This document shows positions 37,801 to 47,148 of a stretch of 64,000 nt of DNA, piece after piece. Within the stretch, counting starts at the first letter, position 1. Each line of letters begins with the position of its first letter. The DNA comes from Antennarius striatus (lineage: Eukaryota > Chordata > Actinopteri > Lophiiformes > Antennariidae). A program made the position numbers and the translations under genes. Where the stretch lies: NCBI RefSeq assembly GCF_040054535.1, contig NC_090782.1:20367001-20431000 (forward strand), read 5' to 3'. Below the pieces are notes generated by a model, which searched no databases, was not told the DNA's origin, and saw nothing but the letters and a program-made list of their open reading frames with translations.

Positions 37801-40800
37801 AGCGAAGCCTGCAGTGTACTTACAGCAGTGGCTATATCGTCCTGCCTCCATCACATAGATGCATTTGTCAGTGTGAGAAAGCATCCAGCTGAACCAAAGA
37901 CTGAACCACTGTGTGTCCACAGTACCGGCTAACAAAGACAACCTTTCAGCGAGCAAAAGTTTCCCCCTTCTCTCTTGCTTTTTGAAACAACATTTACAGC
38001 AGTTCCAGATCCACTGACAGAGGACCTTGTGCACTACGCTGCCATGCATTTACATCTCTGCTGTCACGTGGTGCAGCAGGGAGACACTGGCATTCACCTT
38101 TGTCCCAGGTGCAGACAGGCACCACCCAAATGCCAAACGCTGCAAGCTGATACACAAGACACTCAGCACATAAAGGCACCAGCTCAACGCTGAGTAATCA
38201 CTATGCACTGTCCTTCAGAGGCTGGCACCTACTATTAATTATAATTCAACAAAAGACTGAATAATACAAGGGTTGGAACTTGTTTTAATCCACCAGGTTA
38301 CAAATTGCACATGGTAAACTGGGCTTGCACTAGGAGGTAGTATGACTAAGACACTGTGGCTCAATGTAAAAGAATTGAGTAAGCCACAAAAAGCCCCATT
38401 CTGTGTCCAAGACAGCGGCTTGCTATAATAGCAAGTGAAACTTACAGGTAAACATTGAGTAATACCAAGAATCAAATATATTAAAATCAAAGTGTCTAAG
38501 TCAAAGTTAAAGTATCTTCTAGTATGCGATGGAAATGCGCCGTCAGCATGCGCCAACGGAAACAGTGGCGCTAGCGAGAAAGTTTGTTATCGCTTGGGGA
38601 TTTTCGCGAGTCCAAAAAAGTTGTACGTTTCAGCCTTTTTTTCCTAAAAAAAAAAAAAAAGACGCCACTGTGGCTACAGGAGCTCAAAATCTTGTAGCCA
38701 TATGGAATTTACTTCGCCTATGGCGACGTGGTGAATGGCTGGCACAAGCCCAGGTAAATCATAAAGCTGTCTAGCTTATTGTCCTGGTCTATCAATCACA
38801 AGTTCAACTAGTCAGAAAAACAAAGGCAAGAACTGTCATACTTCTTTGAGTTTCACTGAGAGGATATTGAAAAAATAATACTGGCAGCCTTTCATGATAA
38901 TAAATTAGTTTACCAGTAGTCTGTATCAACAACTTAACTATTAGTCAGCTGAAAGAACATCAACTGCAAAATATATCACATCATCTATTCATCATGCATG
39001 TGTCACATAAAACCTTTGGATCAGGATCCAAAAATGTAAGCATTTCCTGTTTCCTAGTATAAATCAGCCAGACGGCAGCAAAAACAACCTCCTTGCGAGA
39101 GGCAAAAATTAATCAGTGACCAACATTATGATTGATTGCAATTCTAACATACTAAATTTTGCAGATATTTGCTAAGTTTAAAGTATATCTATTCACAATT
39201 TAGTCATTTAAACATCATAACTCAAAAAAAAGCATTATCAATAAATTGTTCTTAATCCCACACTTAAATTATTTAACATTTCATCTACAAGAAAGCAGTC
39301 ACCGCTGACTTGACTGGTAGAGAATGGAGGCAGAATGACTCTTGTCGAGCAGGTAGTTTAAAATAACAGGACTATTATTTGTGTTAGTCCACCAGGAAGC
39401 GCTCAGTAAAAGCCTGTAGCAAAACACAGGCCTAATTGGAGTCACATTCACTCGGGTACCTCAGGGAGCCGTGAGATCAAGAACCGATTAAAAACACGAG
39501 GACAGACAACTGTGCCAGCGTCTGGGTTAACCCGAGATTTGACACGGGGGAAGACCTCTCCATGACAGGTGTAATAACATCACAGACCTAAAACCACTTA
39601 CAGGGTACATGTATGGTACTCACTGTCACTAGCTCCTAGAGCCACTGCATCTCGAACAAAAACAAACCTTCACGCAATAAAGATGGCAAGAAAATTGAGT
39701 ATCATGTCTTCAGATGGACCAAACAATTTGATATTGAAGTACTGTAGACAAAATGGACATTTTCTGCTAAAAACATATCATACATGCATTAGTCTGCTTA
39801 TCTAAAATGTGAAAGCTTATAAAATGTTTATAAAAACAATCTAGTGTCCTAAATAATAAATAAAATAATAATAATAAATTCAAAGGTTTACAGGACTTAA
39901 TTTTAGTGTACCATTTATTAATAACTGAAAGTCACCAGGCTGCTCGACATTTTGTGTTTTGCTTTTCACAGCCTTGGATCAAACTTTTAAAATTATGAAG
40001 TACAGTACTAATCAAATAGGAATCTAGATTTTGTTTCTGCACAGGTCATCTCATGCATTTAACCCTAAAGCAATAACACATTGGTAAAGATCATCAAAAA
40101 GAAAGCACTTCATAATTAATACCAAACAACAAAAACCACCTCCTGAAGGTAGCAAATTTGATCCTACATAAATCTGAGTCCTCAGACATATTGTTGGCTG
40201 GATCTTGTCATGCTATGTTGACACCATTAGCACACATCCTTCCTTTCATTATCATTATACATTCATATACTCAGATAAATAATGGTTCCACTGGGCCACG
40301 ACATCTCAAAGGAGTGTCACGGCCCTAATGCCGGATCCAGACATAGCTGGACTCCGTGAGGATAAAAATACCAAAACAGATGGGAGGGTTCACAGGCAAG
40401 GGAGAGAGGCAGCGAGTACAACCCAAGTTTCAGAGGAGAGGAGAACTGCAATTATAGCCAATTGCTAACCTCTGCCTTCTACGTGGTTAGCAAAGCCTTC
40501 AGCGGACGCCCGTTCAGAGATAATGACCTCGCTGGGATACACAAATGTTAAGATAATCATAACATATGTGGTGTAGACGATACCTACCATGCATCAGATA
40601 CTGACTGACTACATTACTTGACCTACATTCATCATTCCATGATCATTATTGTCAGCAAAAGCAGTATCTGACAATGAAATATTTATAAGAAATTATACTC
40701 AGAGGGAAAAGTAACTGGCCGTAATCAAAGTAAACAAACCAGCTTTGATATTTCATGAGGCTTTTCACAGCCTGTTTAAATGATACGGAAGCAGTGGCTC

Positions 40801-41591
40801 TGAAAAGAAGTGTTCATGCTAACACAAAACACAGAGGCAGTAAATTATTGATTGCTCATAAACCCTGGTGTGAGATTATTAGAGGGAAAGCTACCACAAG
40901 AATTGACTGAGGACAGTGTGGGATGGTTAAGTAGGAGGTTTGGAAATTTAGTTCTTACAAAAAGTACATTTATAAATTGTCTAATTTCATTGAAATTTAA
41001 AGAAATGCATTTTAAACATAAAAGACAGCGAGTAAAACTTCAACAGTTCAACAGTACGTCAAGTAAACATAAAGTCTATCTTGAGTTTGTCCTGTCTTTG
41101 AAATAATGTAAAAGAAGAATAGTGGTTATAATAGAAAAGAGACAATATGGTAAAACATTAAGGCTAAACACAAGCAGAACATGGTTCACTTGACTGTAAG
41201 TTAGATGAATTTACTATGAACATAACTTCACTTGCTAAAAAATCATAACAAACATCAGGTAAGATGTTTTTCTCATATAGAATGTAGACTCATACTGGAG
41301 ATACACCATAAAAGCAGTGTGGTACATGTGTTGATACTGGCGCAGACCCAAAGATGAACTTACCAACTTGATGGCCACATATTCGTTAGTATACAGGTTC
41401 TTTCCCAACCGCAGCTCTCCAAAGTTCCCACAGCCAATTTTTTTACCTACACGGAAGTTTGGGCCAACCATAAGAACTCCAGAATTGGTCCCTGAACTTC
41501 GGCCCCCATGCCCAGTCCTGCTGCCTGCTGTTTTAGACATCTTTTTACCTTCCTCTGTCTCTCCTTTGCCCCCTCTCTTGTCAAAATCCAT
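13841..41591 (-). CDS. csnk1g2: casein kinase 1 gamma 2, complete coding region over 11 exons
   Basis: CK1 gamma is a membrane-anchored Ser/Thr kinase that phosphorylates LRP6 in Wnt signalling and acts in membrane trafficking. Exons join in frame throughout and give 415 residues without the optional exon (the human CSNK1G2 length as I recall it) or 449 with it. Key sites: glycine loop G53-C-G-N-F-G58, ATP lysine K75 (VAIK), catalytic YRDVKPEN with D165, DFG with D188, and the CK1 hallmark [12 protein letters not shown]. The tail ends [17 protein letters not shown]: a cysteine cluster for palmitoylation next to a basic patch. The N-terminus [15 protein letters not shown] and the tail [17 protein letters not shown] fit gamma 2 rather than gamma 1 or 3. 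The ATG at 41589-41591 is the first in frame after an upstream stop. The gene has a 14.6 kb first coding intron. Confidence 0.94.
14318..14424 (-). CDS. csnk1g2: csnk1g2 exon 10 (C-terminal linker)
   Basis: 107 nt from ctgcag|GTGATG to ACCAA|gtatga. Encodes [20 protein letters not shown] and the EVEVADETK stretch, conserved in CK1 gamma. Phase 2 at the donor. Confidence 0.92.
14425..15564 (-). other. csnk1g2: csnk1g2 intron
   Basis: 1.1 kb between exon 10 and the optional exon. AT-rich, with nothing else recognised. Confidence 0.8.
15565..15666 (-). CDS. csnk1g2: csnk1g2 optional exon 9 (34 codons)
   Basis: 102 nt, phase 0 at both ends, so it can be included or skipped without changing frame. 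The acceptor is tttgcgtcaag|TCACCT and the donor GTTCAG|gtactg. It encodes a polar linker ending [13 protein letters not shown], which matches the alternative-exon ending I recall from CSNK1G3 (HLAADRHGGSVQ). Inclusion gives 449 residues. Confidence 0.78.
15667..16857 (-). other. csnk1g2: csnk1g2 intron
   Basis: 1.2 kb. It holds an A-rich stretch near 15790-15960 and a short TA run near 16440. No other feature was seen. Confidence 0.8.
16858..16941 (-). CDS. csnk1g2: csnk1g2 exon 8 (post-kinase linker)
   Basis: 84 nt, phase 0 at both ends: cttgcag|CCCACA to AACCAG|gtgagg. Encodes [15 protein letters not shown] and the QQQTKNQ end, as in the CK1 gamma linker. Confidence 0.93.
17182..17330 (-). 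CDS. csnk1g2: csnk1g2 exon 7 (end of the kinase domain)
   Basis: 149 nt: caacag|AAGAGATGG to TCACTT|gtgagt. Contains [32 protein letters not shown] and FDYEYDW, the conserved C-lobe end of CK1. Confidence 0.95.
17429..17513 (-). CDS. csnk1g2: csnk1g2 exon 6
   Basis: 85 nt: catctag|GCAGAC to TTCCCTG|gtcagt. Encodes [20 protein letters not shown] and EVLCESFP of the CK1 C-lobe. Confidence 0.94.
17514..18869 (-). other. csnk1g2: csnk1g2 intron
   Basis: 1.4 kb. Open frames of 80-100 codons occur on both strands near 17.74-18.14 kb, without a domain I can name. No other feature was seen. Confidence 0.75.
18870..18955 (-). CDS. csnk1g2: csnk1g2 exon 5
   Basis: 86 nt: cttccag|AGCAAAGC to CTAAAG|gtattg. 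Encodes [20 protein letters not shown] then GSLPWQGLK, characteristic of CK1. Confidence 0.95.
18956..19449 (-). other. csnk1g2: csnk1g2 intron
   Basis: About 0.5 kb, with nothing else recognised. Confidence 0.8.
19450..19684 (-). CDS. csnk1g2: csnk1g2 exon 4 (catalytic loop and activation segment)
   Basis: 235 nt: ctcttctag|ATTACACG to GGAAAGG|gtaaga. Carries [31 protein letters not shown] and the CK1 signature [14 protein letters not shown]. These hold the catalytic Asp165 and DFG Asp188 of the assembled protein. Confidence 0.96.
19685..20118 (-). other. csnk1g2: csnk1g2 intron
   Basis: About 0.4 kb, AT-rich, with nothing else recognised. Confidence 0.8.
20119..20267 (-). CDS. csnk1g2: csnk1g2 exon 3 (hinge and N/C-lobe junction)
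   Basis: 149 nt: gatcgcag|AGGGAATC to CAGCTG|gtaagg. Encodes [20 protein letters not shown] and [19 protein letters not shown]. Confidence 0.96.
20268..26653 (-). other. csnk1g2: csnk1g2 intron (6.4 kb)
   Basis: Long AT-rich intron. A CRE-like tgacgtca lies at 24111-24118 inside a nearly palindromic tttttga...tcaaaaa. I see no further exon, RNA gene or classifiable repeat. Confidence 0.75.
26654..26723 (-). CDS. csnk1g2: csnk1g2 exon 2
   Basis: 70 nt, too short to stand out as an open frame. The borders are ctttcag|GAACCTAT and AATTCAG|gtacga. Encodes [20 protein letters not shown] then GNS (residues 77-99), including the Glu of helix C. The frame fits both neighbouring exons. Confidence 0.95.
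32409..32475 (+). repeat. (ATTC)n with a fish interspersed-repeat end
   Basis: Five cattcatt-type units run into ttttccgccgctttatccac, then gcgggtcacggggagctgg. I recognise this combination from very common fish interspersed repeats; the family is not assigned. A second ATTC run, without the GC-rich part, lies at 32741-32762. Confidence 0.6.
33290..33755 (-). mobile_element. decayed non-LTR retrotransposon fragment
   Basis: Read on the minus strand with frameshifts, this gives [43 protein letters not shown] and DEL. That is the region just before the reverse transcriptase of a common class of fish LINEs (usual form: GDIVDRWKEHFEELLNP). Stop codons and frame changes mark it as dead. The flank at 33300-33360 also looks like repeat sequence. 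Confidence 0.6.
35008..35029. repeat. perfect 22-bp palindrome
   Basis: The half-site taacaggaggt is followed immediately by its exact complement. Short enough to be chance, but exact and without a spacer. Confidence 0.95.
38520..38765. other. CpG-rich patch inside an AT-rich intron
   Basis: Contains gcgccgtcagcatgcgcc, ggcgctagcgag, ttttcgcgag and cctatggcgacg around a 15-base A run. Base composition differs clearly from the surrounding intron. It could be an inserted element or a regulatory island; no coding capacity was recognised. Confidence 0.45.
41364..41591 (-). CDS. csnk1g2: csnk1g2 coding exon 1 (N-terminus and ATP loop)
   Basis: 228 nt, 76 codons, ATG at 41589-41591, donor AAGTTG|gtaagt. 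Encodes [20 protein letters not shown] then [20 protein letters not shown] and VAIKL. The in-frame upstream sequence contains a stop and no ATG, so this start is firm. Confidence 0.95.
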
Positions 41592-42134
41592 AAGCTTGTG
41601 ATACCCTGGCCTCTCCACGGTTATTCTCCAGCCATGCAAACCATTGAAATTCCAATAAACAACAAAAGACGAGGCTTTAGGGAGGGGGGACAAATCTCAC
41701 AGTATAGAGGAAAGGTGATGCTGTTAAAATGGACAGTGGATATGAAGATATTTAACTCTGAAACTGAAATCCCTCCTGGGTCTGCGAGATGGCTCTTCTG
41801 CTGGATGCTTCCCTTTTTGTTTTTATTTTTATTCTTTTAGCAGAAGGTTTCCTTTCTTGTGCCTTTCTCCAGCTCCACCTTCAGAGTAGCATGTGCCTGC
41901 CTGCGGATTCGGCAGGTTGTGTTAAGATGTGTCCTCAGACACACACACAAGACTAGTCATAAAAAAGCACTCCAAAGCCCAGCTACTGCATCCACAAGGC
42001 CACTTGGGAACATCTCCTGAAGTGCGTCATTTCTTCTGGTCAGCCTTCAGTGACACAGTAGACGCTCTCCATGTTGCAGCGCAACAACAGATGAGGAAGC
42101 CATGTAACGGAAGGGTTTGATGTCGGCTGTGGAG
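41592..42134 (-). other. csnk1g2: csnk1g2 5' untranslated part of the start exon
   Basis: A minus-strand acceptor tgcttttgcag|CTCCAC puts the upstream edge at 42134. The leader of about 540 nt contains several out-of-frame ATGs. Confidence 0.6.
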
Positions 42135-44682
42135 CTGCAAAAGCAATGACAAAAGAAATTAGACAATTTTCTCTTTAGCATTTTATAAAAACACAGATTT
42201 TAAGTCACAAATAAACTGAGTCGTTTCAAGTTCTTAAAAATCTTTTACGCTTGACTTAAGGTGTTAAGATATAAAAAAAATAAATGCTGACTAATTTGAC
42301 TAACTTCAAGATATCCCATTCATCATTTAAAATTTAATTACCTACATAAAATCAGTGAGATGATCAGTAATCAATTGGAGATGCAGAATCAATCATGCTC
42401 TAAGTCCATAATTTTCCATTACATTAAGATATTAAGATTTGAGGGGAAAAAATAAACCTTTCACTCAAATATCAAATTATGTCTGCTATGACTATTTTTT
42501 ATGACGGCAGAAATGAGATCTTGCTCCAGACTGTCACAAAGTAAACTCAATAAAGCAATCGATAGGAGCGGAAGTTTTCCACAGTGGATCTCAGCTAGAT
42601 AGAAATTCTCTCTTTTAAAATAAAACTTGTTTTTAAAAGCTTAAGACACCTTTCTATTCATATTTGTTTCTTATTAAATATACAGATTCAGACAATAAGC
42701 CATATACTAGTACAGAAACAATAAAAGGTTAAAAAAAAAACCAAAACCACACAATTTCACTTTTCTTTGATGGTTTAACTTTGCAATCTCTGCAGCATCT
42801 CTGTCCAGAACTGCACGTATAACTCCCTTTTGACCATGATAGAAGACATCGTTGGAGCCGAAGAGAGCAGGTAATGAAGGCACTAACAATGGGTAGCTAC
42901 TCTTTCCTATGGAAAGGCACTTACACAGATCAATGAGTGCTGTAATGCCTCATCTCATAACAGTCCCATCACTGGGAAGCTGAACATTATTGAAGATAGT
43001 TGGACACTGTCTAGTCTACAACTATTTCAGCTGTATGACGAACTCACAGCTAATACAAACATTAAAGCTTTACAAAAAATTACTAATACATGAATGTGTA
43101 AAAGAATATTTTTGTGGAAAAACAGCCATACTTAAGTATTTTGATTGTGCTTTCCTATGTTATAAAAAAAACTGTTAGATCCAAAAACGGGCCATGATAT
43201 TAACTGTACTAAAATTCTATTCATGACTACACTCCAACATATACTTAAGTGTGCATTCCGAAGAACAAGAATGTATATTTAAAGGTCAGGTATGCAGGCA
43301 AACAGTGCAATGTCATGTTTCCCTAGTGATCGTGATGACATAGACGGATAGCGAGCCTACCTGGTCACAAGATTAGAAGTATGAGCAAGGTGGGTAAAAT
43401 GACAAAGTGCATTTTGCCAAGCCCTTCACTTGTCAAGGTGACACAAATGAACCAGTGTCAAAAACACATGTTGATGTTAGGACATGAGGACGGATGGAAA
43501 TGCCCCTTGATCACAAGGACCTAGAGAAAGAACGCTCTTTTTATGCCATCTTAGCCAATCTAACGTTACATTGTCATTTCTGTACTGTATATCAATGTTA
43601 GCTGTTTCTTATGGCTGCAAAAATTGTTAAAACATAGCGAGTAGTTTTATTTTTCGGGTTATATGAAACGTATTTACAATACGAAGAGAGAAATAAAAAG
43701 AATTGTTTTTCCAAAGTGAAGTCCTGGGCTTCCTATACAGTAACGCTATCCATAGAGTTAGCATTAGCTTGTTGTAACACGACGTCATTTCATACATTGT
43801 TAAAAGTACTTATTTACAAAAACTACCAAAATAAAAACAAAAATAAATCAGACGATTAATAATAGCACCATGGGACCAAGCTGACAAGTTTCCTTTGTCG
43901 TATTACAAAATTGCTACCAGCTAAGGTTTGCCTAAATGCTAGCTAATGGCTAACTGGCCACCGAAGAGAGCTGTCACTTAGCCTCCTTTGGGCGGCAGAG
44001 TAGATACCTTATCTGACAATTTCTGATTCGAAATGACAACAAATAAAATTAAATCTCACAAGAAACCTCAGTCAATACGTACTTCAATGATATCTAGGGT
44101 TGAAAGAAGACCAAGTTGTGTTCGATGGTTCGGCGGACCAGGCCAGATACTTTAAGGCTATCTTGGCGTTAGTTCAATTTAGCTTGACATCGATCAATCT
44201 CAGACAATTTCATTTCGGTAGACAGTTTGTGTATTCCATATATCTAGACATTTAAAGCTAAATTATTATGTAATATAAACGTGTCTTCAACCTTGTGGGC
44301 AAGTCATTTTCAAACTACAACGCCACATAGCGGTATTGGGCTAACCAAGCTAGCACCTACCAAAACACCATTCCCCTTGGCCCAATGCCTCATGAAAAGC
44401 ACAGCTAGCGAGCGAATGTAACGTTATCTCAATGAATCCTTCAACAGCATGAGGCAAAAAACGTGCAACACTCGATCAATTAACGCAAAACAAGACGAAA
44501 CAGGACATAACAGAACATACTCATTGATTTGCATTCCCGGTGCTAACGTTTAGTTGACGATACATTGACCTGGTTAGTTTAGTAGTTGCTTAATAACTAG
44601 GAAATAACAACGTCCCAAGCGATGTTATGACTAAATAATGTCGGCGACAGGTGCTGTGTTGAGAAAAAGGTCGTTGTTTTAC
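42135..44682 (-). other. csnk1g2: csnk1g2 5' intron region
   Basis: AT-rich sequence between the start exon and the candidate first exons. No supported gene or repeat was found. Confidence 0.55.
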
Positions 44683-45260
44683 CTGGAACTATCGTTTTAA
44701 AGTTCAGATATCAGTTCTAGCCATTATCCTGACCACTGCCGGGCAACTCCTTAATCCTAAACAAGCGAGTGCACGCCAGCGGCAGCCTGGGCTCTCCTAA
44801 TGCTTAGCTCGCTAGCCAGCCATTTAGCAAACTAGCAAACGACACATAAGCAAGAACGTAAACACACGACGAAACCGTGTCTTTAAAAAACACCAGCGAC
44901 AAATAAATATAAGCCCCTGAGGGAACCATGTTACCTTTGAATTATAGCTATCGCAACGTAGTTGAAGTCATGGTTCTTCGGTTCGGTTCTCTACTTCAAG
45001 TTGCTGTTGTCTCTTTAAGCCTCCCTCGGCTACCGATTCCCAGGCACAGCGTCACGTTGGATCGAAGCATTACGCTACGCTGGAAATCTAACGCAACTGC
45101 TTTGAGGAATAAGGAAAAAGATCAAACGTACGTACCTGAGCGTGGTTGCTCCAAAGTTGTCTTGAAGATGTAAAATACAAACATCTACGACCTGGTAAAC
45201 ATGTGCAATGTTCTTGTTTTGTTTTGTGAGGTTGTTATGCTTCCCACATTAACGCAAAAT
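44083..45260 (-). promoter_or_regulatory. csnk1g2: candidate csnk1g2 promoter with alternative untranslated first exons
   Basis: Several minus-strand donors sit in a CpG-richer block: CTCAG|gtacgt (exon edge 45136, the best), CAAAG|gtaaca (44935), TCCAG|gtaaaa (44683) and TTGAA|gtacgt (44083). Any of them could splice to the acceptor at 42134. No TATA box was seen. Alternative first exons are plausible but unproven. Confidence 0.45.
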
Positions 45261-46281
45261 TTAACTCTGTAGTTTTCGAGTTGTTTTTATGCCACAGGTT
45301 AAGTATGAACAGTGGCACTACATATACATAACTACATATAATCACTACATCCAAAACCGAAAACTGCTGGTTTCCACTGTTTTTAAAATCATACTTTCAC
45401 CATCATAATATATTCCGTGGATGCAAAATACAAATATTGTGTGCTGCAGGCTGTAATGTTTATGTGCAAATTAACTGCTGTTGCAATATTTTAACCTTTC
45501 CATAAAATTGAGAGATTTCATAACATCAGAATTTTGATTAAACTACATTCAGAGCAAAAATAATGCAATTGAACGCTGTAATTAGTGATGGCCAAACAAT
45601 TGGCAACATTTTTAATAGGATCAGTCTTGTTTTTAACCAAAAATGTCAATAGTTCTGTTCTTTGTGGCTTGTTTACTATGAATATATGTTGATTTTTTTG
45701 TCTTATAACAAACCGAATTACTTTGGCTTTTTAGACTGCCGGAAAGGTAAAACAATTCAAAACTACTGATCTGGGTTTGGGAAACTGTGATGTGTGTTTC
45801 ACAATTTTCTGATAGTTTACTGACTAAATCTATAAAGTAAATGAAATACTGATAGGCAATCAAAATAATCCCAGCTGCATCAAAAGTTCCCTGTTTCCCT
45901 GAAGATGATCATGTGGTTGGTCTGGAAAATACAATTCATTTCTATTTTAAAAGGACTCCTTGTAGCTTCATAGACCTACTTGTCTTCATTTAAAGCTTCT
46001 CTTGTTTGGTCTCCTTCAAAACAGGTGAGATGATCGCGATCGTCTCACCTGTCTACAAAAAGATGAATAGATAGCACCAATATGCCATCAGCAAAATTAA
46101 AGCATTATATAATCATACCATTGTCATTTTTAATATATTATTACCATTTTATACCAAACAGTTTTTATCATTTTCTTGAACCAGATTTCTGTGTGAGTAC
46201 AAAAAAAAATCAAATTTAGGCATCATATAAATGAAAGTTAAAGATTGAATTCATGTATAAATAGAATTTCTTTTAAATATG
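45261..46281. other. intergenic between csnk1g2 and the homeobox gene
   Basis: About 1 kb, AT-rich. It contains the E-box palindrome at 46021-46052; otherwise nothing was seen. Confidence 0.7.
46021..46052. repeat. 32-bp near-perfect palindrome with E-boxes
   Basis: The left half acaggtgagatgatcg and the right half are reverse complements with one mismatch and no spacer. The outer ends are CAGGTG and CACCTG, the same E2-box core in opposite orientation; the centre is gatcgcgatc. Confidence 0.95.
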
Positions 46282-46659
46282 TTTATTTCCATAATCACTA
46301 CTTAGAAGTGTAATAATTACGCTGAAGGAGACAACAATATTCTTTCTAATGTTCCCAATCATTGTTATCTGGAGCCAAAGAAATGCAAGACCTTCAGTTT
46401 AACTCTTCGATGACACTGAACCCAACTGGACCTAATTAAAACTTGCTCTTCTAAAAAATAAGAAGCTGACGGTAAATGAAGATACATGACTGTGCAGTTT
46501 TACATCAATTCAATACAGCTCACTAAATAAAAGTCTCTTCACTGCAAGTTTACAGGAACCAGGCAGTAAATTCTCCTCTACCACGTCACCAATTCTTAAC
46601 TAGTGGTGCTTCTGATGCACCTGAGTGGAGGAGAGATCTCAGGCTGTTGGTGTTCAGGC
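46282..46659 (-). other. dmbx1-like: homeobox gene 3' untranslated region (inferred)
   Basis: The first clear minus-strand AATAAA after the stop is at 46282-46287, giving a 3' UTR of about 370 nt. Confidence 0.5.
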
Positions 46660-47148
46660 CTAAAGGCCCAGGTGAGAGAGAGACACTGCTTCACTGGAAC
46701 CAGCAGTATGAAAGTTGAGGCTGCAGTTTTTACTAACTGATAACGGATGAACCCCCACACTGGAGCTGTGCTGCTGTATAATGGGCCATAACACTGGGGG
46801 TAGGGTGAGCTCAGACAGCACTCCTACAACTGGCTGGTGGGATGGTTGGCTGTAGCGCTCCCCTATCATGAAAGGGAAAACTGGAGCAGGATGAAGTCGG
46901 ACAGAGCATCGTGAAGCATCAGAGTCCGAGGGAGCGACCGGTGGGCAAACATCTCTAGCTTTATCCACCTGAGGAGCAGGAATTGTACGGTCACTGTGTG
47001 ATGTGGCGATGTCCTGTTTGTCTTTGGTCATGACTTCCTCATGTTCCATCTCGTTGCGATGCAGGACCTCCTCTGGAATGCAGTCTCTGGCGAGTGGTGA
47101 GCACCTCTGGCATTTGCGAAACTTTGCCCTCCTGTTCTTGAACCACAC
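46660..47148 (-). CDS. dmbx1-like: homeobox gene exon 3 (end of homeodomain and C-terminal tail)
   Basis: Acceptor ctggaccag|GTGTGG; 162 codons plus stop. Starts [16 protein letters not shown] and continues into an acidic, then Ser/Pro-rich tail ending LSHLGL-stop. Confidence 0.88.
   Translation of the reverse strand: MWFKNRRAKFRKCQRCSPLARDCIPEEVLHRNEMEHEEVMTKDKQDIATSHSDRTIPAPQVDKARDVCPPVAPSDSDASRCSVRLHPAPVFPFMIGERYSQPSHQPVVGVLSELTLPPVLWPIIQQHSSSVGVHPLSVSKNCSLNFHTAGSSEAVSLSHLGL

Larger units (their letters stand above)
26724..41363 (-). other. csnk1g2: csnk1g2 first coding intron (14.6 kb)
   Basis: Large intron with a decayed LINE fragment near 33.3-33.75 kb, ATTC-type repeats near 32.41 and 32.74 kb, a 22-bp palindrome at 35.0 kb and a CpG-rich patch at 38.5 kb. 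A 159-codon minus-strand open frame at about 31.9-32.4 kb has no recognisable domain. No extra csnk1g2 exon is needed to keep the frame. Confidence 0.75.

Noticed and set aside
41592..41693. N-terminal extension of csnk1g2 by 34 residues
   Set aside because: The upstream in-frame initiator would be TTG, followed further upstream by a stop; MDFDK... matches the known family start.
44928..45173. 81-codon plus-strand frame in the csnk1g2 promoter block, as a divergent gene
   Set aside because: No recognisable domain, and it overlaps candidate minus-strand first exons. CpG-rich sequence alone makes open frames longer.
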